Source: HGM20899 sp964615195
GTDB taxonomy: Bacteria; Pseudomonadota; Gammaproteobacteria; Enterobacterales; Succinivibrionaceae
Direction of reading: 5' to 3'
Length of the DNA stretch: 10,565 nucleotides
Assembly (NCBI GenBank): GCA_964615195.1
Contig: CAZTNG010000076.1
Location: 1-10,565 of the forward strand
The position numbers and the translations under genes were made by a program. Within the stretch, counting starts at the first letter, position 1. The number at the start of each line of letters is the position of its first letter. This document shows positions 6,640-10,565 of this stretch, in pieces. The notes beneath the pieces were generated by a model. The model searched no databases, was not told the origin of the DNA, and was given only the letters and a program-made list of their open reading frames with translations.

Positions 6640-7464
6640 ATGCGAATTTTAGATATGAATACCCCAAAAAATTCCTCAAATAATATTGATAGTAATACAA
6701 CTGAAAATTCTTGTCCTATAAACAACGAAGACACAAATACTTCAGACTATACAAGCAATAGTTACGTACATAAAATATTTTGGAGTACAGGTATTCTAAT
6801 AACAGCTAGCTTAAGCTTTGTACATTCTCCTTTAAAATTAATAGCAAAAATTGGTAGATTTATTTTAGCTTTATGTACCCTGCCATTTTTTCCACTAACA
6901 ATAGCAATATTATTTAATATAAAACATATCTCAAAAGTTGAATTTAATAATGTAAAGCCTAATGGTTTTTTATTAAACATCCTTTTAATTTTTCCATATT
7001 GGATTTTTTTAGGAATGCTTGCTTTATTATATTTAAATTTAGATTACGGCTTAGATTTACATAAAGATAGCCTAGCCTTAGCTTACAGAATTCAAGCGTT
7101 CCTAACGCTAACTTTTTGTGGCACAACATTATTTACAATATTTTATTCATTGTTTATTAAAAATAGCTCCATAAATCAACAATTATCCAATTATAAACAA
7201 ACATGTTTAACTTTAAAAATAATGCTTCGTCATATTGCACAGCTATTATTCTTTGTGATTGGCCTTAATGTTTTATGTTACTTATTCTTATTTGTACCAC
7301 TTTCATTAGCAAAAATGGTAATTCTATATTTATCTGTGGTAATCAAACTTCCATATGAAATTACATATTTCATTCCTTTTAGATTTTATACTTTGCTAGG
7401 GCTTGTTATTTATACAGGAGTTTGGGGTTATGCCCTTACGGAATTTAATAAAAGGCTTAAATAA
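6640..7464 (+). CDS. Multi-pass membrane protein of unknown function
   Basis: I do not recognise this 274-residue protein. Residues 1-43 are polar and rich in Asn, Ser and Thr, with no signal peptide. The rest is strongly hydrophobic, with likely membrane segments at about 72-93, 110-133, 150-173, 197-220 and 246-266, and weaker ones near 47-62 and 222-236. Short basic stretches follow some segments (KRLK at the C-terminus). It is probably an inner-membrane protein. No catalytic motif or transporter signature is visible. The start is uncertain: ATG at 6640 and ATG at 6655 are both possible and neither has a clear Shine-Dalgarno. Codon use is AT-rich like its neighbours. It stands alone, divergent from the thi operon and convergent with the flavoprotein gene, so context gives no role. 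A real gene is likely because of the long open frame and coherent hydrophobic pattern. Confidence 0.75.
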   Translation: MRILDMNTPKNSSNNIDSNTTENSCPINNEDTNTSDYTSNSYVHKIFWSTGILITASLSFVHSPLKLIAKIGRFILALCTLPFFPLTIAILFNIKHISKVEFNNVKPNGFLLNILLIFPYWIFLGMLALLYLNLDYGLDLHKDSLALAYRIQAFLTLTFCGTTLFTIFYSLFIKNSSINQQLSNYKQTCLTLKIMLRHIAQLLFFVIGLNVLCYLFLFVPLSLAKMVILYLSVVIKLPYEITYFIPFRFYTLLGLVIYTGVWGYALTEFNKRLK

Positions 7465-7502
7465 GTTATATATTTTATTTTTAAATCAAGCCTAATAAAG
7501 GC

Positions 7503-7541
7503 TAGTTTGCCGTAAAAATTGGCGACAAAACTACATTTTTT
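7503..7541 (+). terminator. Possible Rho-independent terminator of the 6640 gene
   Basis: TAGTTT-GCC (7503-7511) pairs with GGC (7521-7523) and, after a 4-base bulge, AAACTA (7528-7533). A run of six T follows (7536-7541). It lies about 40 bases after the stop codon. The bulged stem makes the call moderate. Confidence 0.4.
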
Positions 7542-7596
7542 ATAATTTAAGATCTCTTCAATTGGACATATTAAAGATAAAAATATGACCTCCATT

Positions 7597-7632
7597 TTAA
7601 GTTTTAAATTAACTATATAAAACTTAATTTTT
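7597..7632 (+). terminator. AT-rich inverted repeat with T run in the convergent gap
   Basis: The perfect 10-bp arms TTAAGTTTTA (7597-7606) and TAAAACTTAA (7618-7627) surround an 11-nt loop and are followed by TTTTT on the plus strand. The stem has only one G-C pair. It could be a backup terminator for the plus-strand gene; on the minus strand no T run follows. No gene is seen between 7465 and 7683. Confidence 0.35.
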
Positions 7633-7683
7633 AGAAGCCATATCTTAACATTTTAGCTAATTGCTAATACTCTATTCATTGCT

Positions 7684-9027
7684 CTATAGCGAAAATAGAT
7701 CATTAAGAGCTTCACTCATTGAAGGATGTGTAAAGATAAAATCTCGTACTACCTTATAGTCAAGCCTTTGATCTATAGCAAGCTTCATAAAATTAATCAT
7801 CTCGTGAGCATCTGCACATAAAAAATGAGCTCCTAATATTAAGCCAGTATCGGTATCAATTAAAGCCTTCATAAAACCTTGAGTTTCACCTAAGATTTTT
7901 GCTTTAGGAATTGCCATCGCAGGTAGCTTTACCACACGATAATTTAGTTTCTGTTGCTTTGCTTCATTTTCACTTAAACCTACACGCGCAAATGGTGGAT
8001 TTATAAATACTGAATACGCAAAACTTCCTCTTGAATTAGAATCTCTACCACTATCGCCATATATATCTGCATATACAATTCTAGCGTCATCTAATGATAT
8101 ATATGTAAACAGCTGCCTTTCACATACATCACCCATTGCCCAAATCTTAGGTACGCTAGTTCTCATATGTTTATCAACTACTATTGTACCTCTTGAATCA
8201 AGATCTATTCCTGCTGCCTTACAATTTAATGTAGCAGTATTAGCTTTTCTACCTGTAGCTACTAAAATTGCATCACCTTCAAGCTCATAACTAGTATCTA
8301 ATTGATGATAAACAATATTTCCGCCCTTTAACTCTAGAACGTTAGCACCTTTAATAAGTTCTACACCCTTATTCTTTAATATTGTAAGAATTTCCTCGGC
8401 AACATTAGAATCTTCTCTAGGTAAAAAGACATCATTGTCCTGAATAATAGTTACTTTTGAACCAAATTCAGCAAACATTGAAGCAAATTCAAGACCTATA
8501 TAACCGCCACCAATAATAGATAAACGTTTTGGTAGCGTCTCAAGACTTAAAATATTTTCACTTAAATAGGCCTTTGTATTATTTTCTAATCCCTTAATAT
8601 TAGGTAATATTGGTGTAGAGCCTGTATTTATAAAAATTTTATTGGCTGAAATAACTTCATGCTCACCATTTGCATAGCGTACACTTATTTGATTTTTATC
8701 GATAAATGAAGCTTCACCATTTATAACGAACACCCCTGCATTAACAAGCATTTCGTAATTTTTTTGTCTTAGAGCTTTTATAAGATCATTTTTTGCTAAC
8801 ACTGACTTTTTATAATAATCCTGCTTTATAGCAAAATCGCCTATTGGTGCTTTGGCAGCTGCATTTATTAGCTTTTTAGACGGAATGCAACCTACATTTA
8901 TGCAAGTACCGCCATACATTGCGGCATCTTTCTCAATCAAAGCGACGTTTTCGCCCATAGATTTAAGCTTTTTAGCTAATGTTTTGCCGCCTTTACCAAA
9001 ACCTATAATCAGTGAATCATAATTCAT
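7684..9027 (-). CDS. rclA: RclA-like FAD-dependent pyridine nucleotide-disulfide oxidoreductase
   Basis: This 447-residue flavoenzyme belongs to the mercuric reductase/lipoamide dehydrogenase superfamily and resembles E. coli RclA over its full length. E. coli RclA is a reactive-chlorine-induced enzyme reported to reduce Cu(II) with NAD(P)H. Visible are the FAD-binding IIGFGKGGKTLA (7-18), MYGGTCINVGCIPSKK with redox-active C42 and C47, NTG (134-136), the nucleotide-binding GGGYIGLEFASMFA (173-186), ATGR (257-260), the second FAD site IWAMGD (295-300), FTYISLDD, and the C-terminal HEMIN and FTHPSMSE with catalytic H434 and E439. All catalytic residues are present. It lacks the N-terminal metal-binding domain of many MerA proteins. 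The ATG at 9027 has GAGGAAG starting 13 bases upstream. It is transcribed alone: no rclB, rclC or rclR gene is beside it. The family is certain; the RclA assignment rests on remembered sequence similarity. Confidence 0.88.
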   Translation of the reverse strand: MNYDSLIIGFGKGGKTLAKKLKSMGENVALIEKDAAMYGGTCINVGCIPSKKLINAAAKAPIGDFAIKQDYYKKSVLAKNDLIKALRQKNYEMLVNAGVFVINGEASFIDKNQISVRYANGEHEVISANKIFINTGSTPILPNIKGLENNTKAYLSENILSLETLPKRLSIIGGGYIGLEFASMFAEFGSKVTIIQDNDVFLPREDSNVAEEILTILKNKGVELIKGANVLELKGGNIVYHQLDTSYELEGDAILVATGRKANTATLNCKAAGIDLDSRGTIVVDKHMRTSVPKIWAMGDVCERQLFTYISLDDARIVYADIYGDSGRDSNSRGSFAYSVFINPPFARVGLSENEAKQQKLNYRVVKLPAMAIPKAKILGETQGFMKALIDTDTGLILGAHFLCADAHEMINFMKLAIDQRLDYKVVRDFIFTHPSMSEALNDLFSL

Positions 9028-9380
9028 ATTTTTCTTCCTCTGTGTAATAATCTATCTTAATTTTGAGAAAATCCCAGTTAGCAACATTATGTTATAAAAA
9101 ATATTACTAACAAAACAGTGATGCTCAAAATATAAGCAAAGTCGCTTTATTTTTAATTAAGCAAATTTAACTGGTTTTTATTACATATTTTGAAAAATAT
9201 ATTGTTTTGAGTAATTAATGATAATAATTCTAATTTGTAATTCTCTATCCAATTTTTATATTGCAAATAAGTGTTTATTTAGAATTAAAGCAACTAAAAA
9301 TAAATTAAACATTCTCTAGAAAATGTAACTTGAGTATTACACTTGATAAAATAATCCAAAAATTAAGTAGTTTTTTATAC
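9028..9380. other. AT-rich gene-free gap between two minus-strand genes
   Basis: Apart from the palindrome and candidate promoter at 9077-9113, I find no open frame with a ribosome-binding site, no tRNA-like fold and no repeat family here. The stretch is extremely AT-rich. A weak inverted TGTAA/TTACA pair lies near 9324-9341. It probably carries the control region of the flavoprotein gene. Confidence 0.6.
9077..9113 (-). promoter_or_regulatory. Candidate promoter with operator-like palindrome upstream of the rclA-like gene
   Basis: The minus strand reads GTTAGTAATAT (9101-9111), 13 bases, then ATGTTGCTAAC (9077-9087). The arms agree as an imperfect DNA palindrome (9 of 11 positions) and pair completely in RNA with two G-U pairs. 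A possible promoter lies over it: TTGTTA (9108-9113), 16 bases, CATAAT (9086-9091). A repressor or activator site overlapping a promoter would fit an inducible stress gene; that is inference. Confidence 0.4.
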
Positions 9381-9415
9381 AAAAAAGCCTAATTTCCATG
9401 AATTAGAAATTAGGC
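9381..9415 (-). terminator. Strong Rho-independent terminator of the 9477-10427 gene
   Basis: On the minus strand GCCTAATTTC pairs perfectly with GAAATTAGGC (plus-strand arms 9406-9415 and 9387-9396) around a 9-nt loop and is followed directly by six T. It lies 61 bases past the stop codon at 9477. This is the best intrinsic terminator in the window. Confidence 0.85.
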
Positions 9416-9476
9416 CTTTGAATTTAATGAATTTTTACGTAATCAAATTACATTTTAAATATCACACACTAAATTA

Positions 9477-10427
9477 TTATTCTTTAGATTGATCATTATC
9501 TAATAATGTATATTTACTCCAAAATACATCCTTCATTGCATAAAAACCTGCAACAAAATCAACAATAACGTAAATAACTATTAAAAATAACATAGCCAAT
9601 AAAATTAAACATGTTGCAAAGGCGTTAGAACAAATTGCCGCTACTAAAATGCATACAACCAAAATTGGAATGATAGAAAAGATCATGCTAATACTATATA
9701 TTGTAATTGCTAACCAATTATGATTAAAAGCTTTAAAGCTTAATAATAAAGCCTTGCAAGGCTTTACATCCGCATTTAAAACTAAAGGAATAGAGAAGAA
9801 ACAAAACATATAGTAAATCAAACTAGCTAAAAGCATCATTGCAAAACCAAAGAAGCAATGGAAAATCCACTGTTTAATTATGTCAACATTAGGAATAACT
9901 GTATTCTCTATTATAACTTGTATATTATCAGCATTGATATTATCGAGTGTGATGCCAGCATCTGTCATTGCTTGACTAACATTGTTAATAAAAAAATGTA
10001 GATTGTCATATTGGTCAATACAAAATAATGTAATCACAATAGCTATAGCAATACCAAAAACAACAAATGAACATAAACATCTAAATATAAAAAGCAATAA
10101 CAAATCAAGGAAATGCGTCTTTACTAAAGAACATGCATCTGCAAAATTATATGTTTTATAAAATGTTGCCTTTATGAGCACTGCCATACCAACAGATACA
10201 CATATAAAAAATAAGAAATTACCTAATAATGGTATAGGTAAAAAACTAGCAATTGTTTGAAGCGCAAAACCTAATATAAATAAACCAAATACCATCCAAA
10301 ATTCGATCGCCGAAATTGACTTAATTGCTTTTAAAAACCACTGAAAGCCTTGTGTTCCAGATGCTGTAATAACATCTGTAATAGGCATTGTTATATTGCT
10401 ATTTGAAGCATTCTGATTATCTGACAT
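9477..10427 (-). CDS. Multi-pass membrane protein resembling the BPSS1780 family
   Basis: This is a 316-residue integral membrane protein of unknown function. Residues 1-27 are polar and Asn/Ser-rich. The segment GFQWFLKAIKSIS followed by a long hydrophobic pair around SFLPIPLLGN (61-70) resembles the start of BPSS1780-type membrane proteins. Likely membrane segments lie at about 42-62, 68-88, 107-136, 188-216, 238-265 and 268-297, with a soluble loop at 138-185. The stretch LLLSFKAFNHNWLA (227-240) also fits that family. The C-terminus is charged and probably cytoplasmic. The ATG at 10427 has AAGG 7 bases upstream (10435-10438). The gene is monocistronic, with its own terminator and an upstream palindrome. 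Its role is unknown. Family assignment is from pattern resemblance only; that it is a real membrane protein gene is well supported. Confidence 0.8.
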   Translation of the reverse strand: MSDNQNASNSNITMPITDVITASGTQGFQWFLKAIKSISAIEFWMVFGLFILGFALQTIASFLPIPLLGNFLFFICVSVGMAVLIKATFYKTYNFADACSLVKTHFLDLLLLFIFRCLCSFVVFGIAIAIVITLFCIDQYDNLHFFINNVSQAMTDAGITLDNINADNIQVIIENTVIPNVDIIKQWIFHCFFGFAMMLLASLIYYMFCFFSIPLVLNADVKPCKALLLSFKAFNHNWLAITIYSISMIFSIIPILVVCILVAAICSNAFATCLILLAMLFLIVIYVIVDFVAGFYAMKDVFWSKYTLLDNDQSKE

Positions 10428-10440
10428 AAAAAAACCTTAA

Positions 10441-10483
10441 TATATTTATCCCACAACAATATTTATCATATATTGATAAATAT
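10441..10483. promoter_or_regulatory. Operator-like palindrome with a third half-site upstream of the 9477-10427 gene
   Basis: The perfect 10-bp arms ATATTTATCA (10459-10468) and TGATAAATAT (10474-10483) flank a 5-base centre. A third copy of the half-site, GATAAATATA on the minus strand, lies at 10441-10450 next to the Shine-Dalgarno. The spacing of related half-sites suggests a dimeric regulator, or an RNA hairpin in the 5' leader. No T run follows on either strand in terminator position. Confidence 0.45.
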
Positions 10484-10503
10484 CTTAAAAAAAAAATATT
10501 GAC

Positions 10504-10533
10504 ATTCTATAACAAATTGCCTACTTATAGGAA
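10504..10533 (-). promoter_or_regulatory. Weak candidate promoter of the 9477-10427 gene
   Basis: The minus strand has TTTCCT, a 17-base spacer and TATAGAAT (10504-10511). A better -10 match, TATAAT at 10536-10541, also exists but its -35 region is poor and close to the window edge. Either would place the palindrome at 10459-10483 just downstream of the start site. Confidence 0.3.
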
Positions 10534-10565
10534 ACATTATAGTAAACTTTTTTTTAAATTCATGG

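Noticed and set aside
6762..6980. Minus-strand open frame opposite the 6640 membrane protein gene
   Set aside because: It is antisense to the longer open frame, which has a coherent hydrophobic pattern; no ribosome-binding site or motif.
7489..7503. Hairpin AGCCT/AGGCT as a minus-strand terminator for the rclA-like gene
   Set aside because: A 5-bp stem, about 180 bases past the stop, with only a short T run that is not directly attached. No convincing terminator for that gene was found.
9130..9150. Small hairpin around AAAGTCGCTTT followed by TTATTTTT as a plus-strand terminator
   Set aside because: The stem is only 4 bp and no plus-strand gene precedes it.
9300..9360. FNR-like or other regulator sites (TTGATAAAATAA, TGTAA/TTACA pair)
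   Set aside because: Matches are partial and such words are expected by chance in DNA this AT-rich.
1..10565. Mobile element, CRISPR array, toxin-antitoxin or defence system
   Set aside because: No transposase, integrase, repeat-spacer pattern, small gene pair or long terminal repeats were seen; the content is metabolic and membrane genes with uniform composition.

Overview
This AT-rich window (roughly one third G+C by eye) looks like chromosomal DNA of a low-GC gammaproteobacterium. The evidence is an enterobacterial-type ThiE domain, a thiC-E-F-S-G-H gene order as in E. coli but with thiD fused to thiE, a tyrosine-using ThiH rather than an oxidase-type ThiO, and an RclA-type flavoprotein. 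A Succinivibrionaceae/Aeromonadales-like source is my best guess, but the sequence does not settle the genus.

Positions 1-6460, minus strand: a complete thiamine precursor operon read right to left as promoter, TPP riboswitch, thiC, thiDE fusion, thiF, thiS, thiG, thiH, hairpin terminator. The genes are separated by 1-5 bases or overlap by 1-20 bases, so they are probably translationally coupled. ThiC makes HMP-P. The ThiD domain converts it to HMP-PP. ThiF, ThiS, ThiG and ThiH build the thiazole phosphate from DXP, sulfur carried on ThiS, and dehydroglycine from tyrosine. The ThiE domain joins the two halves into thiamine phosphate. No thiamine phosphate kinase (ThiL), no thiamine salvage gene (such as thiM) and no transporter are in the window. 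The riboswitch gives end-product feedback; an extra downstream segment could form a 9-10 bp helix that excludes its P1 stem.

Positions 6441-7683: a divergent gap holding the thiC promoter and an unexplained plus-strand terminator-like hairpin, then one plus-strand gene for an unrecognised multi-pass membrane protein with a polar Asn/Ser/Thr-rich N-terminus, followed by two possible plus-strand terminators.

Positions 7684-9476: a minus-strand RclA-like FAD/NAD(P)-disulfide oxidoreductase (oxidant or copper stress), with an operator-like imperfect palindrome over its candidate promoter. Behind it lies an AT-rich, gene-free gap that contains a strong terminator for the last gene.

Positions 9477-10565: a minus-strand multi-pass membrane protein resembling the BPSS1780 family, preceded by a perfect-arm palindrome and a third copy of the same half-site.

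I see no transposase, phage gene, CRISPR array, tRNA or rRNA, and no clear candidate for a wholly new multi-gene system. The most interesting signals are regulatory (riboswitch alternative helix, orphan plus-strand terminator, two operator-like palindromes) and the altered active-site positions in ThiF and ThiD.
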